Below, piece by piece: positions 36,022-44,621 of a DNA stretch of 64,000 nucleotides. This stretch comes from Bradyrhizobium sp. AZCC 2176. GTDB lineage: Bacteria; Pseudomonadota; Alphaproteobacteria; Rhizobiales; Xanthobacteraceae. Position 1 is the stretch's first letter; each line of letters begins with the position of its first letter. Both the position numbers and the translations under genes were made by a program. The DNA lies in contig NZ_JAZHRX010000001.1 in NCBI RefSeq assembly GCF_036924645.1, positions 1,054,001 to 1,118,000 of the forward strand. Reading direction: 5' to 3'. The notes under the pieces were generated by a model that was not told the DNA's origin, made no database searches, and saw only the letters and a list, made by a program, of their open reading frames with translations.

Positions 36022-36807
36022 GTGAGATCAATCTCCGGAAAGCAAGAAGAACTGGCAAGCCTGCTCACACACGCGCGACGCAACGCCAGCCAATTTTCCC
36101 CACCCGACGGCCTCGTGCCGGATACGGCCCTTGACGCCTATGCCGTCAACCAGATCGTGGCGGAACGGCTCGGCTGGGAGCCGCTGGGCTGGAAGATCGC
36201 CGGCACGACGGACGCCGTGCGCGGCAAGCTTCAGTTGGACGGACCGATCTACGGCAGGACCTTCCGTCGCTTTGCCTGCACCTCGCCCGCGCGTTTCACG
36301 GCGGCGGAATTGCTCGATCCGCTGATCGAATGCGAGTTCTTCGTCACGCTCGCGCGCGACCTGCCGCCGCGAGACGAATCCTGGACGCTTGCCGAGACGA
36401 TCGACGCGATCGCCGAGGTTCACGCCGGGATCGAGGTGGCGGAGTGCCGCTATCCGAGAAAGGCCCTGCCGCCGCTGCCTGCCATTCTCGCCGACGGCAG
36501 CGCGTCAGGACGCTACGTCTTTGGCGACAGGATCGAGACTTGGCGCGAGGGACTTGCATCCATGCCGGTCCGGCTTGAGATCGATGGGGTCTTGCGGCGC
36601 GAGGGCGTGGGCGCCGACGTCATGGGCGATCCGCTGCGGCCGTTGTGGTGGCTGGCCGAACAGCGCCGCCAATGGGGCGACGGGCTTCGCGCCGGCGAGA
36701 CGATCTCTACCGGCTCGATGACCGGCATGCTGCCGATCCGCGGCGGCCAGCACGTCCGGGCGCGGTTCGGCGAGATGGCAACGATCGAGATCACGATCGA
36801 TCTCTGA
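36022..36807 (+). CDS. 2-keto-4-pentenoate hydratase / FAH-family hydratase
   Basis: A 261-residue protein with GTG start. GWEPLGWKIAGTTDAVRG, the metal-binding EC-EF pair (IECEFFV, residues of about 107-113) and HAGIEVAECRY are typical of MhpD-type hydratases in the fumarylacetoacetate hydrolase fold; the end reads ISTGSMTGMLPI and RARFGEMATIEITI. These enzymes add water to 2-hydroxypenta-2,4-dienoates from aromatic meta-cleavage. It ends the TetR-linked operon. A degraded copy of its last 60 bases lies at 38404-38469. Confidence 0.83.
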   Translation: MRSISGKQEELASLLTHARRNASQFSPPDGLVPDTALDAYAVNQIVAERLGWEPLGWKIAGTTDAVRGKLQLDGPIYGRTFRRFACTSPARFTAAELLDPLIECEFFVTLARDLPPRDESWTLAETIDAIAEVHAGIEVAECRYPRKALPPLPAILADGSASGRYVFGDRIETWREGLASMPVRLEIDGVLRREGVGADVMGDPLRPLWWLAEQRRQWGDGLRAGETISTGSMTGMLPIRGGQHVRARFGEMATIEITIDL

Positions 36808-36902
36808 CGCGGCTTCTTACAGGACGGCACCTGAACCCAATCGTCAGGGCATGCGACTTGGGTCGGGCGAATCGATCCGGCAGGCGCGCACACCTTGAAT
36901 CC

Positions 36903-37793
36903 TCATCCGGTCAAAATCGATTTCAGCGCATCGCGCTGCTCGATAATGTAATCGAAGAACGCAGCAATGCGCGGCACGCGGCGGATATCGGGATGCGTCA
37001 ACAACCGCCAGCTTCGCGTCAGCTCCGGAACAGGCCCGAGCACGCGGACCAGATCCGGCTCCGCGTCGCCGAGCGCCGTCGGCAGCGGCCCTAACCCGGC
37101 GCCAGATTTTACCGCGGAGACCAGGCCGAGCACGCTGTTGTTGCGCACGGGCATTCTGGCCTCGGGTGCGACGTCCTTCAGCCACTTCGCGGCGCGGTGA
37201 CCAGCCAGCGTCTCGTCGAAGCCTATGAGAAGATGTTGCGACAAGTCCTCGACACGGTCGGGCTTGCCGTGGCGCTCGATATAGTCACGGCTGGCATAGA
37301 CCGCCCAGAGGGAATCCGCGATCTTGCGGCCGATCAGCTCATCGTCGGTATCGCCGGAGCGGAAGGCTATGTCCACCTCCCCCTTCGACAGGTCGAGATA
37401 GCGGTCGCTGGTGATGAATTCGACGCGCAGATGCGGATAGCGGGCGTGAAACCGCTCGATCAGGCCCGACTGCGTCATGCGGATGACGATCGGCTCCGGA
37501 CACGTGACGCGGATCGCGCCCTTCATGTCCTGCTCGACATCGGTTGCCCTCCGCTGAAAATCCCCGACCGTGGCCTCGATGCGTTCAGCAAAAGGCAACA
37601 GCGCGGTGCCGTATTCGGTCAGGCGATAGCCGCTCGCCTGCCGGGTCACCAGCGCCTGCCCGAGCCGGCGCTCGAGCTCCTCGAGCCGGCGGTGCACGGT
37701 CGATTGGCTGGTGCCGAGCGCCTTGCCGGCGGCAATCGTGCTGCCATGGCGCGCAACGGCGAGGAAGTACTTCAAATCATTCCAGTCGAACAT
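36903..37793 (-). CDS. LysR-family transcriptional regulator
   Basis: A 296-residue regulator starting at ATG 37793. HTH MFDWNDLKYFLAVARHGSTI, then TSQSTVHRRLEELERRLG; the ligand domain follows with CPEPIVIRMTQSGLIERF. The N-terminus belongs to the branch of LysR proteins with FDWNDL-type starts. It is divergent from the cupin gene at 37916, a likely target. The 95 bases between it and the hydratase gene show no clear terminator. Confidence 0.88.
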   Translation of the reverse strand: MFDWNDLKYFLAVARHGSTIAAGKALGTSQSTVHRRLEELERRLGQALVTRQASGYRLTEYGTALLPFAERIEATVGDFQRRATDVEQDMKGAIRVTCPEPIVIRMTQSGLIERFHARYPHLRVEFITSDRYLDLSKGEVDIAFRSGDTDDELIGRKIADSLWAVYASRDYIERHGKPDRVEDLSQHLLIGFDETLAGHRAAKWLKDVAPEARMPVRNNSVLGLVSAVKSGAGLGPLPTALGDAEPDLVRVLGPVPELTRSWRLLTHPDIRRVPRIAAFFDYIIEQRDALKSILTG

Positions 37794-37915
37794 GCACCCA
37801 CTATGCACTTCTGGAGCGGGCCCGCGCAATCTTGCGGCTCCCGCGGCGGCGCCGTGCCGCCTAGGCTTTTGGCGTCGAAACAGCGTCGCGACTAGCCAAC
37901 ACACGGAGCAACAAA

Positions 37916-38347
37916 ATGCGCAGCAATCTCGTCCCGGGCATCGCCCTGCTTGCCGGCCTCGGTGCCGGCGATCTGGCATGGGCGCAACAGCATGGCGCCG
38001 CGGCGCCCGGTACCGCCAAGCCCAATCTGGTGCTGCAGCAGGTCGTCGAGGGATTGCCCAGGGACGACAAGCAGACCGTGCGGGTCATGACCGCAACGTT
38101 CAAGCCGGGCGACAAGACCGTCTACCACACCCACCGTTTTCCGGTGACGGTCTATGTGCTCGAAGGCACCTTCACCCTCGAGCTCGAAGGGCGCCCGCCG
38201 CTCACGGTCAAGGCCGGCGAAGCGATGGTCGAGCCGCCCAAGGTGCCGATGACCGGCTATAACCGCAGCACCACCGACATGACCAAGGTCGTCATTTTCT
38301 ACGTCAGCGCCAACGACACGCCGTTCCTCGACATGATGTCGCACTAG
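37916..38347 (+). CDS. Exported cupin-domain protein
   Basis: A 143-residue protein with a signal peptide (NLVPGIALLAGLGAGDLA, cleavage near AWAQQ). The cupin core shows KPGDKTVYHTHRFPVTVYVL with the two metal-binding His residues, and LEGTFTLELEGRPPLTVKAG. Small periplasmic cupins of this kind have no single function. The divergent LysR gene (122 bases between starts) is a probable regulator. Confidence 0.8.
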   Translation: MRSNLVPGIALLAGLGAGDLAWAQQHGAAAPGTAKPNLVLQQVVEGLPRDDKQTVRVMTATFKPGDKTVYHTHRFPVTVYVLEGTFTLELEGRPPLTVKAGEAMVEPPKVPMTGYNRSTTDMTKVVIFYVSANDTPFLDMMSH

Positions 38348-38403
38348 AGGAGAATCGCGCCGGGTCAGGTTGGCTCGCCGAGCCGACATCGGGCTCGCTC
38401 GGC

Positions 38404-38469
38404 GGCCACCATGTTCGCGCGCGTCTCGGCGAGGCGGCGATGATCGAGATCATGATCGATCTCTGACGC
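38404..38469 (+). pseudogene. Relic of a duplicated 2-keto-4-pentenoate hydratase 3' end
   Basis: These 66 bases align without gaps to 36745-36810, the 3' end of the hydratase gene, with 55 identical positions by my count. The same frame gives HVRARLGEAAMIEIMIDL-stop against HVRARFGEMATIEITIDL-stop. Upstream similarity fades quickly (about 38366-38403). It is best read as the remains of a decayed paralogue or a duplicated segment, separated from the parent gene by the LysR/cupin pair. Confidence 0.7.
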
Positions 38470-38581
38470 CGGACACTAACTCCGAAAATCGATGCTGCTC
38501 TTGGGCCCCGTCCATCATGGAGAACGGCAGCACCATGCGGTCGAATTCATCACCTCCGATGTTGCCGCGCGCGAGCGTCAT
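38450..38581 (-). CDS. Possible 43-residue small ORF downstream of the acidic protein
   Basis: On the reverse strand GGAGGAT stands eight bases before ATG 38581, a better ribosome-binding site than most genes here. The 43-codon frame reads TLARGNIGGDEFDRMVLPFS then MMDGAQEQHRFSELV. It lies 55 bases after the acidic mini-protein on the same strand. The last codons overlap the hydratase relic in antisense, which argues against a conserved C-terminus. I do not recognise a family. Confidence 0.3.
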   Translation of the reverse strand: MTLARGNIGGDEFDRMVLPFSMMDGAQEQHRFSELVSGVRDRS

Positions 38582-38636
38582 CGGACTATCCTCCGGAGAA
38601 AAAGTCAGGCTACGCCCAATCCCAAAAGCATTATGC

Positions 38637-38813
38637 CTAGTCTTCGTCCGGCTCGCGCACGACCGGCGGTTCGTCCTCTTCGTCTTCGTCTTCTTCATCT
38701 TCGTCCTCGTCGTCGTCTTCAGGATCCCGCGGGGGTATCGTGTCGTCCACGATCGCGAAGAGACTCCCGTCGATCAGCTTGGTTGAAAAATCCTCTGACA
38801 TGTGTGCGGTCAT
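38637..38813 (-). CDS. Small acidic protein with Asp/Glu-rich tail
   Basis: 58 codons from ATG 38813, preceded by GAGGAGCAACAAC. The N-terminal half (HMSEDFSTKLIDGSLFAIVD) looks folded or conserved; the second half is an almost pure Asp/Glu run ending PPVVREPDED. Small proteins with this start and an acidic tail occur in Bradyrhizobium as far as I recall, without known function. DNA-mimic or chaperone-like roles are conceivable for such tails but not shown. Confidence 0.6.
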   Translation of the reverse strand: MTAHMSEDFSTKLIDGSLFAIVDDTIPPRDPEDDDEDEDEEDEDEEDEPPVVREPDED

Positions 38814-39108
38814 GTTGTTGCTCCTCGGGTGCGGCCTCCCCTTCGGCTCCGGTTTCCGCATGGAAGTGCCATTAAGAGCATCGGGCGCCCGTTCAGGCGC
38901 TTTGAAGCAAGCGGATAAGTGACTGGGCGGTTCCCTGGTTCCAAAAGAACATCGCCCGCCGTGCCGTCATTGGATCGGCTCGTGCAGCTAGCCAAAGGCG
39001 GCGGTCCCGGCCATTTTCGAACAGGCAGCTGCTTCCACCCGAAACTCCGCGGGTCTAAATTCCCAATAGCCGCACCGTCGCAACCAGCGTCGATCGGAGG
39101 GCCTTTGC
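38814..39108. other. Intergenic region between acidic protein and DUF4864 gene
   Basis: About 295 bases that probably carry divergent promoters. I find no convincing small gene or repeat. Confidence 0.4.
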
Positions 39109-39513
39109 ATGCGCGCGCTCGCTCTGGTTATCGCATTCCTGATCGGGCTTGCTTCACCGGCCGTCGCCGACGATGTCGCCGCCGCGCAGAGCGTGATCCG
39201 CGCGCAGGAGCAGGCGTTCGGCCGCGACGACGCGGCGGCGGCCTATTCCCATGCCGCGCCGGAGATTAGGCAAATCTTTCCGCGGGCCGACATTTTCATG
39301 CAAATGGTCCGGCAGGGTTATGCGCCGGTCTATCGCCACAAGAGCTTCGAATTCGGCGAGGCGCGCGCCGCAGGCGGCCACATCGCCCAGCGCGTCCACA
39401 TTGTCGACGACAATGGCGAAGCCTGGGAAGCGATCTACACGCTGGAGCAGCAGCCGGACGGCAGCCTGGAGATCACGGGGTGTTCGCTGCTGAAGGCAGG
39501 GCAGGCCGCTTGA
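39109..39513 (+). CDS. Exported DUF4864-domain protein
   Basis: A 134-residue protein with a signal peptide (MRALALVIAFLIGLASPAVA) and GGAGGG about ten bases upstream of its ATG. The core AAQSVIRAQEQAFGRDDAAA, then EIRQIFPRADIFMQMVRQGY and a closing strand region WEAIYTLEQQPDGSLEITG, match DUF4864, a small NTF2-like periplasmic family of unknown function in alphaproteobacteria. Its stop is 3 bases from the convergent MFS gene. Confidence 0.78.
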   Translation: MRALALVIAFLIGLASPAVADDVAAAQSVIRAQEQAFGRDDAAAAYSHAAPEIRQIFPRADIFMQMVRQGYAPVYRHKSFEFGEARAAGGHIAQRVHIVDDNGEAWEAIYTLEQQPDGSLEITGCSLLKAGQAA

Positions 39514-39516
39514 ATA

Positions 39517-40815
39517 TCATGCCAGCGCCAGCCGCTGCCGCGCGCGCATCAACAGCAGCAGCATGATGCCGATATTCAGCGCGTTCCATGCCAACCCGTT
39601 GGCGAAGGCGGCGCTGTAGGAGCCGGTGGCGTCGAAGATCGCACCCGAGATCCAGCCGCCGAACGACATGCCGAACACGGACGCGAAGATCACGATGCCG
39701 ACGCGTGTCGCGGCTTCCGACGCCGGCATCGCCTCGCGCACGATGATCGCGTAGCTCGGCACGATGCCGCCCTGGAACAGGCCGAACATTGCCGAGATGA
39801 TGTAGAGCGAGGTCAGGCTGTCGAAGAACAGATAGAACAACAGCGCAGTGCCCTGCGCCACCGAACCGATCAGCAGCGTGCGGATGCCGCCGATCTTGTC
39901 GGCGAGAAAGCCCGAGCCGATCCGGCTGATGATGCCGAAACCCAGCATCAGCGACAGCATTTCGGCGCCGCGCGCCACGCCATAGCCGAGATCGCCGCAA
40001 TAGGCCACGATATGAACCTGCGGCATCGACATCGCCACGCAGCAGGCAATCGCCGCGAGCGACAGCATCGCTGTCAGCGCATTGGTGGAGAGGCGCAAGT
40101 CGATGCGCGGCGGCGGCGCGTTGTCGTGGTTGCGCTGCGCTCCCGCCCCCATCAGCATCCGCAAGCCGATCAGCGCCAGCGTCATCGCCACCGCCGTGAA
40201 GACGCCGAGCGCGATGTGGGTGGTGCGCCAGCCCATCGTCTCAATGCCGTGGTTGACCAGTGGCGGCCAGATCGCGCCGCCGATGTAATTGCCGCTGGCG
40301 GCGACGGCGACCGCGAGCCCGCGGTAGCGGTCGAACCAGTGCGAGGCCTCCGCCATCAGCGGACCGAACGTGGCCGACGAAGACAGCCCGATCGCGAAAT
40401 GCACCAGGATGAATTGCCAGATCGAAGATGACATCCCCGCGACGACATAGCCCAGGCCCAAAATGCCGATGCCGAGCCCGATCGCGGTGACGATGCCGTA
40501 GCGGTCGGTGATCTTGCCGGTCAGCACCGCGCCGGAACCGAATCCGAGCATGATCATCGTGAACGCCAGCGAGGCGGTGCCGCGGCTCGCAGCGAACTCG
40601 GTCTGCACCACGGGAAGTGCGACCACCACCGACCACATACCCACGCTGCCGAGCGAACCGATCAGCACGGCGACGGCAAGCCGGATCCATGCCCGGCGCG
40701 AGTCGGGAACGAACAGGTCGGAATCTCGGGTGAGTTCAGAAGAAATTGCCACGGCCGGCGCAACTTCGGGGCATAATCGCCTAACGTCAAGCCACATTGC
40801 CGCGATATTGGGCAT
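39517..40815 (-). CDS. MFS transporter, monocarboxylate/OFA-like
   Basis: A 432-residue membrane protein with 12 predicted helices. The first helix (VAVLIGSLGSVGMWSVVVAL) is followed by GSGAVLTGKITDRYG, the MFS loop between helices 2 and 3, and a central loop with NHDNAPPPRIDLRLS. The pattern ASGNYIGGAIWPPL in the first half fits the monocarboxylate/oxalate-formate antiporter group. It should move a small organic anion across the inner membrane; the substrate is unknown. It is divergent from the AI-2E family gene. Confidence 0.83.
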   Translation of the reverse strand: MPNIAAMWLDVRRLCPEVAPAVAISSELTRDSDLFVPDSRRAWIRLAVAVLIGSLGSVGMWSVVVALPVVQTEFAASRGTASLAFTMIMLGFGSGAVLTGKITDRYGIVTAIGLGIGILGLGYVVAGMSSSIWQFILVHFAIGLSSSATFGPLMAEASHWFDRYRGLAVAVAASGNYIGGAIWPPLVNHGIETMGWRTTHIALGVFTAVAMTLALIGLRMLMGAGAQRNHDNAPPPRIDLRLSTNALTAMLSLAAIACCVAMSMPQVHIVAYCGDLGYGVARGAEMLSLMLGFGIISRIGSGFLADKIGGIRTLLIGSVAQGTALLFYLFFDSLTSLYIISAMFGLFQGGIVPSYAIIVREAMPASEAATRVGIVIFASVFGMSFGGWISGAIFDATGSYSAAFANGLAWNALNIGIMLLLLMRARQRLALA

Positions 40816-40933
40816 GCGTTTGTGATAGGGGTGGGCTTCCCGGATCGAAGTCCTCTATAGAAGTCCGCGCGAGGACGGGGTCGACACATCGTGCCGAAGC
40901 AGCCTCGATGTAGCCAAAGAAAACGAGACGCCG

Positions 40934-41995
40934 GTGCGAAGGATCGAACATCAAGGTTTTCTGCTGCTGCTTGCGGCCGTCACGCTGGCGTTTGCCTGGG
41001 TGCTATACCCCTTCTACGGCGCCGTTCTCTGGGCGGTCGTCGTGGCGGTGCTGTTCGCACCGGTCCATCGACGGCTGCTGCAGTCGATGCCAGGCAGGCC
41101 GAGCCTTTCGGCCGCGGTCACCGTTCTGATCATCATCGCCATCGTCCTGCTGCCGCTGGGGATGATCGCGACATCGCTGGCGCAGGAAGCCTCAAGCCTG
41201 TTCGCGAGAATCCAGTCCGGCGAGTACGATTTCGGCGGCTACCTGCAGCGGATATTCGACGCCCTGCCGGCCTGGGCCACCGGATTGCTCGAGCGGCTCA
41301 ACCTCTCCGATTTTTCGGCGCTGCGCGAAAAGCTCGCTTCCGGCCTCATGAAGGGCGGGCAGGTTCTCGCCCCGCAGGCACTGAGCATCGGGATGAACAC
41401 GTTCGATTTCGTGATCCGCCTCGGCATCATGCTTTATCTGCTGTTCTTCCTGTTGCGTGACGGCAAAGCGCTGGCTGAATCTATCCGGGAGGCCATTCCA
41501 CTGCGCGGCGATCAGAAGGTGGCGCTGTTCGGCAGGTTCGCCGACGTCGTCCGCGCCACCGTGAAAGGCGGCATCCTCGTCGCGATCGCGCAAGGCACGC
41601 TCGGCGGCATCGCGTTCTGGTTCTTGGGAATCCACGCGGCGCTGCTATGGGCCGTGCTGATGGCGTTCCTGTCGCTGATCCCTGCCGTCGGCGCCACGCT
41701 GGTCTGGCTTCCGGTTGCGATCTACTTCCTCGCCACCGGGGCGATCTGGCAGGGCATCGGGCTGATCCTCTATGGCGTGCTCGTCATTGGCCTCGTGGAC
41801 AATTTGCTGCGCCCCTTCCTGGTCGGCAAGGGCTCCAAGCTGCCGGACTATATCGTGCTGATCTCGACGCTCGGCGGCATCGAAGTTTTTGGCCTCAACG
41901 GCTTTGTCATCGGCCCGCTGGTCGCGGCGATGTTCATGGTGAGCTGGGAAATATTCGTGGTATCGCGGCGGGACGAGCCGGCGAGCAACGCGTAG
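40934..41995 (+). CDS. AI-2E family transporter (PerM/YdiK-like membrane protein)
   Basis: A 353-residue membrane protein with GTG start. Two N-terminal helices (LLLLAAVTLAFAWVLYPFYG) are followed by a long soluble segment (about 75-150) and five or six helices including AIAQGTLGGIAFWFLGI and the C-terminal VLISTLGGIEVFGLNGFVIG, which carries the family's GGI-x-x-FG signature. The family includes proteins proposed to export AI-2 and some Na+/H+ antiporters, so function cannot be fixed from sequence. Confidence 0.83.
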   Translation: MRRIEHQGFLLLLAAVTLAFAWVLYPFYGAVLWAVVVAVLFAPVHRRLLQSMPGRPSLSAAVTVLIIIAIVLLPLGMIATSLAQEASSLFARIQSGEYDFGGYLQRIFDALPAWATGLLERLNLSDFSALREKLASGLMKGGQVLAPQALSIGMNTFDFVIRLGIMLYLLFFLLRDGKALAESIREAIPLRGDQKVALFGRFADVVRATVKGGILVAIAQGTLGGIAFWFLGIHAALLWAVLMAFLSLIPAVGATLVWLPVAIYFLATGAIWQGIGLILYGVLVIGLVDNLLRPFLVGKGSKLPDYIVLISTLGGIEVFGLNGFVIGPLVAAMFMVSWEIFVVSRRDEPASNA

Positions 41996-42070
41996 CATCC
42001 GCCGCGCCGTCATTGCTAGCGAAGCGAAGCCATCCATGTCGCCGCTTGCGGAGGAATGGATTGCTTCGTC

Positions 42071-42115
42071 GCGGAGCCTGTCATCGGGCGCGCATCCGCG
42101 CGACCCGTTGGCTCC
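42071..42115. repeat. Interspersed repeat, copy 1 (GCGGAGCCTGTCATC type)
   Basis: A 45-base unit beginning GCGGAGCCTGTCATCGGGCG and ending GACCCGTTGGCTCC. It matches 44430-44474 with one mismatch. The central part is a GC-rich imperfect dyad (GGGCGCGC/GCGCGACCC). The surrounding bases, 42010-42125, also have the look of a dispersed element (TCATTGC...CAATGAC ends). It lies between convergent genes. Confidence 0.7.
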
Positions 42116-42145
42116 TCGCAATGACACGGTTACGGCGCGGGCCAC

Positions 42146-42988
42146 CTACCCCAGCTCAAAGCTGGTGACGCCGAACACCCGCTCCAGCCGCAGCGGCGGA
42201 ATCGCGCCGGTATACATCCGCGCCGTCTCAAACACCGGTGCGAGCCCAAAATCCTGCGCAAGCGCGAGCGCCTCGCGGTTGATATCAGGCACGTCCAGAA
42301 AAATTTCGCCGCCACCGACCCTGGCGAGCAAGGCCGACAGCACCGGTTCGGCGATAGCGCGGTCGTTGGTCACCAGCGGGCCGATCTTAAAACCCTTCCG
42401 GCACGGACGGATCACGCCCCAGCCGGCAAGACGTCCATCGCGCATGATCGCGCAACCGTTATGTCCGGGCGCGCCAATCCAGGCCCGCAGGAACGCCGGC
42501 CGCGGCGCCGGAAACACGGTGGCGTCGTCCGCCTCCACCGCCGCGAACGGCACCTCGCTCAACGCAATGACATCAGCCCGCGGCGCACTCGGCGCCGCAA
42601 CCGTGCCGCCGTAGCGCACGTTGGCGTAAGCGAGCTGAAAGCCGGACTTCCTGTAATTATCCTGCTGCGCCACCACGCCATCGAGCCCGATCACGCGCGC
42701 CCCCGCGTGCGCGATCGCCGCATTCCATATCCGCAGTCCGTAGCCTTTGCCGCGCAGATCCGGCCGCACGATGTAGAAACCGAGAAAGGAAAACCTCGCA
42801 TCGTAATTGACACAGGAGACAGTCGCCGCCGGCGCGCCGTCGAGCTCTGCGATCAAAAAGCCGTCCGGATCGACGGAAGCAAAGCACGCGTCGTCGCCAA
42901 GGCCTGGATTCCAGCCCTCGGCCGCCGCCCAGTCCACCGCCAACGAGATTTCGTCCGGCCGCATCGTTCGAATGGTGAGCGCATCCAT
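42146..42988 (-). CDS. GNAT-family N-acetyltransferase, two-domain
   Basis: A 280-residue protein from ATG 42988. The N-terminal half is a GNAT domain: the pyrophosphate-binding region FYIVRPDLRGKGYGLRIWNA is the R-x-x-G-x-G/A motif for acetyl-CoA. The C-terminal half (from about 165) contains GAPGHNGCAIMRDGRLAGWG and FLDVPDINREALALAQDFGL, typical of the YitH/HolE-like second domain. It should transfer an acetyl group from acetyl-CoA to an amine; the substrate is unknown. Confidence 0.82.
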   Translation of the reverse strand: MDALTIRTMRPDEISLAVDWAAAEGWNPGLGDDACFASVDPDGFLIAELDGAPAATVSCVNYDARFSFLGFYIVRPDLRGKGYGLRIWNAAIAHAGARVIGLDGVVAQQDNYRKSGFQLAYANVRYGGTVAAPSAPRADVIALSEVPFAAVEADDATVFPAPRPAFLRAWIGAPGHNGCAIMRDGRLAGWGVIRPCRKGFKIGPLVTNDRAIAEPVLSALLARVGGGEIFLDVPDINREALALAQDFGLAPVFETARMYTGAIPPLRLERVFGVTSFELG

Positions 42989-43271
42989 GGCGGGCGGTCC
43001 TTCTGAAGGTGTAACTTCAGCCGTCACAACGAAGAACGACTTGTCCGCCGTAGCTTGCCGGAGCGAAGGCGGAAGCCAGCCGCGGAAATTACAAGGGCGC
43101 GACTGTGTATTTGATTGCGTTCCGCCTGCGTCCTCGATTTTGCGATGCAGATGCGGCAGCACAGTCCAGAAATGGCACACTTCTTCGCGCAGAATATCAT
43201 TGCGCCGTGCGGATTGTTTAGCGAAAATTAATCATATGCTGGCTGGCGGGGCTGCATTGGAGGCGACACAC

Positions 43272-43712
43272 ATGTACCGATCATCGCTCACGCTGGCCTT
43301 TGTTGTGCTGTACTCGGCGGCTGGCGCAGCCAGCGACCTGTCATCCGTCTACGTGGCGCCAGGCGGAATCTACGCGCCTTCCGCAAACGTCTATGTGCGT
43401 CCGGGACCTGCCTATCGGCAACCGCCCTACGCGGAACCCGGTTACGGATATCGGCAACCCTCCTATTACGGAACGCCGGGGCCTGCATACCGCGCACCGG
43501 CAGCGGTCTATGGCGAGTACGGACCGGCCGACACCGCACAGCCGGTCTATGCCGACCGCGCGCCCGCGTATCCCGAGCGTTACTACGCTCGCGAACGTTA
43601 CTCCGCGCAGGAGTACGATTATGAATATGCGCCGAGGCCGCCGCTGCCCGTGCCCTACCGTGCGCGAGCGCGATGCGATGACGGTTATGGCAGGTGGGGC
43701 TACTGCGATTAA
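43272..43712 (+). CDS. Exported Tyr/Pro-rich hypothetical protein
   Basis: A 146-residue protein from ATG 43272, with TGGAGG about nine bases upstream. A signal peptide (SLTLAFVVLYSAAGAA) precedes a mature part dominated by Tyr, Pro, Ala, Gly and Arg, with loose repeats of the form PAYRxPxYxEPGYGYRQP. It ends with a short Cys-containing tail (ARCDDGYGRWGYCD). Low complexity prevents assignment; similar secreted YP-rich proteins are common in Bradyrhizobium. Confidence 0.62.
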   Translation: MYRSSLTLAFVVLYSAAGAASDLSSVYVAPGGIYAPSANVYVRPGPAYRQPPYAEPGYGYRQPSYYGTPGPAYRAPAAVYGEYGPADTAQPVYADRAPAYPERYYARERYSAQEYDYEYAPRPPLPVPYRARARCDDGYGRWGYCD

Positions 43713-43732
43713 AGCCGCCGGCATTGCGAATC

Positions 43733-43785
43733 GCAGGGCGGATTGGCGATAGCGTAATCCGCCGTCCGACCGATCCACCCTACGG
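43733..43785. repeat. GCGTAATCCGCC repeat, copy 1 (partial)
   Basis: The sequence from GCAGGGCGGATTGGCGATAG through GCGTAATCCGCCGTCCGAC to CACCCTACGG matches the left part of the copies at 45041 and 46625. The right-hand inverted arm GGCGGATTACGC is missing, so this is a truncated copy. Confidence 0.6.
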
Positions 43786-43947
43786 ACCTGTTGCGGTGAC
43801 AGCGCACCCGATCGGCGCTGCACGCATCGTCGTCGTCACATGCTGCCGGCAATCAAAGTCATTTGAGCGCCTTTCCGGAACTCACCTGAAGTTGCGCTGG
43901 TTAAGCGTTGGAGCCATTGGCAAGAACGCTCATCCAGGGAGAACGAC

Positions 43948-44337
43948 ATGGCGGTCCATTTCAATCACACCATCCTGTCGGCGCGCGACAGCAAGGCCTC
44001 GGCGAAATTCCTGACCGAGATGTTGAACCTTCCGGCCGCGAAGCACTGGGGGCCATTCGAGATGGTCGCCACCGAGAACGGCGCCTATCTCGACTACATG
44101 GACACCGACGAAATCGCGCCGCAGCACTACGCCTTTCTGGTCAGCGAAGCCGAGTTCGACGAGATCTTCGGCCGGGTTCGCGAGCGCAAGCTCGCCTACT
44201 GGGCCGATCCGGCGCGCAAGCAACGAGGCGAGATCAATCACCACGACGGTGGACGCGGCGTCTACTTCGAGGATCTCAACGGTCATCTTCTTGAAGTCAT
44301 CACCCGCCCGTATGGCAGCGGCGGATGGAATCCGTGA
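43948..44337 (+). CDS. VOC-superfamily (glyoxalase-like) protein
   Basis: A 129-residue protein with GGGAGAAC before ATG 43948. It shows the paired beta-alpha-beta-beta-beta units of the vicinal oxygen chelate fold: FNHTILSARDSKASAKFLTE, then QHYAFLVSEAEFDEIFGRVR and GRGVYFEDLNGHLLEVITRP. H5/H7-region, a central His and a C-terminal Glu (LLEVIT) could bind metal. Members include dioxygenases, glyoxalases and drug-resistance proteins, so only the fold is assigned. Confidence 0.8.
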   Translation: MAVHFNHTILSARDSKASAKFLTEMLNLPAAKHWGPFEMVATENGAYLDYMDTDEIAPQHYAFLVSEAEFDEIFGRVRERKLAYWADPARKQRGEINHHDGGRGVYFEDLNGHLLEVITRPYGSGGWNP

Positions 44338-44429
44338 AGCCGGCGGCGAGATACGTCTCTTCGTAACCCGGATGAAGCGAAGCGAGATCCGGGGACGATC
44401 CAGCAGCGGATAGACTTATTCCGAATTGC

Positions 44430-44474
44430 GCGGAGCCTGTCATCGGGCGCGCATTCGCGCGACCCGTTGGCTCC
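44430..44474. repeat. Interspersed repeat, copy 2 (GCGGAGCCTGTCATC type)
   Basis: Matches 42071-42115 over 45 bases with one difference (GCATTCGCG against GCATCCGCG). The bases before it (44366-44400, CCCGGATGAAGCGAAGCGAG followed by ATCCGGGG) are another piece typical of interspersed elements. No gene overlaps it. Confidence 0.7.
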
Positions 44475-44621
44475 ATCCGGGGCTGCGGCGCCTCGTGTCG
44501 TTGCAAGCGAAGCTTCACATCACTGTCATGCCTTCAAGACCCGTTGAACGCGCTCGCACAGCCGTCTCGGACGACATAGCTTGCGGTCCGGAGCTAACCT
44601 AACCAACAGCATGAAGAGACG

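Noticed and set aside
38450..38581. Weak resemblance of the 43-codon ORF to the N-terminus of type I restriction HsdM proteins
   Set aside because: The likeness is limited to a few residues (EFDRMVLPF), and no restriction genes are nearby.
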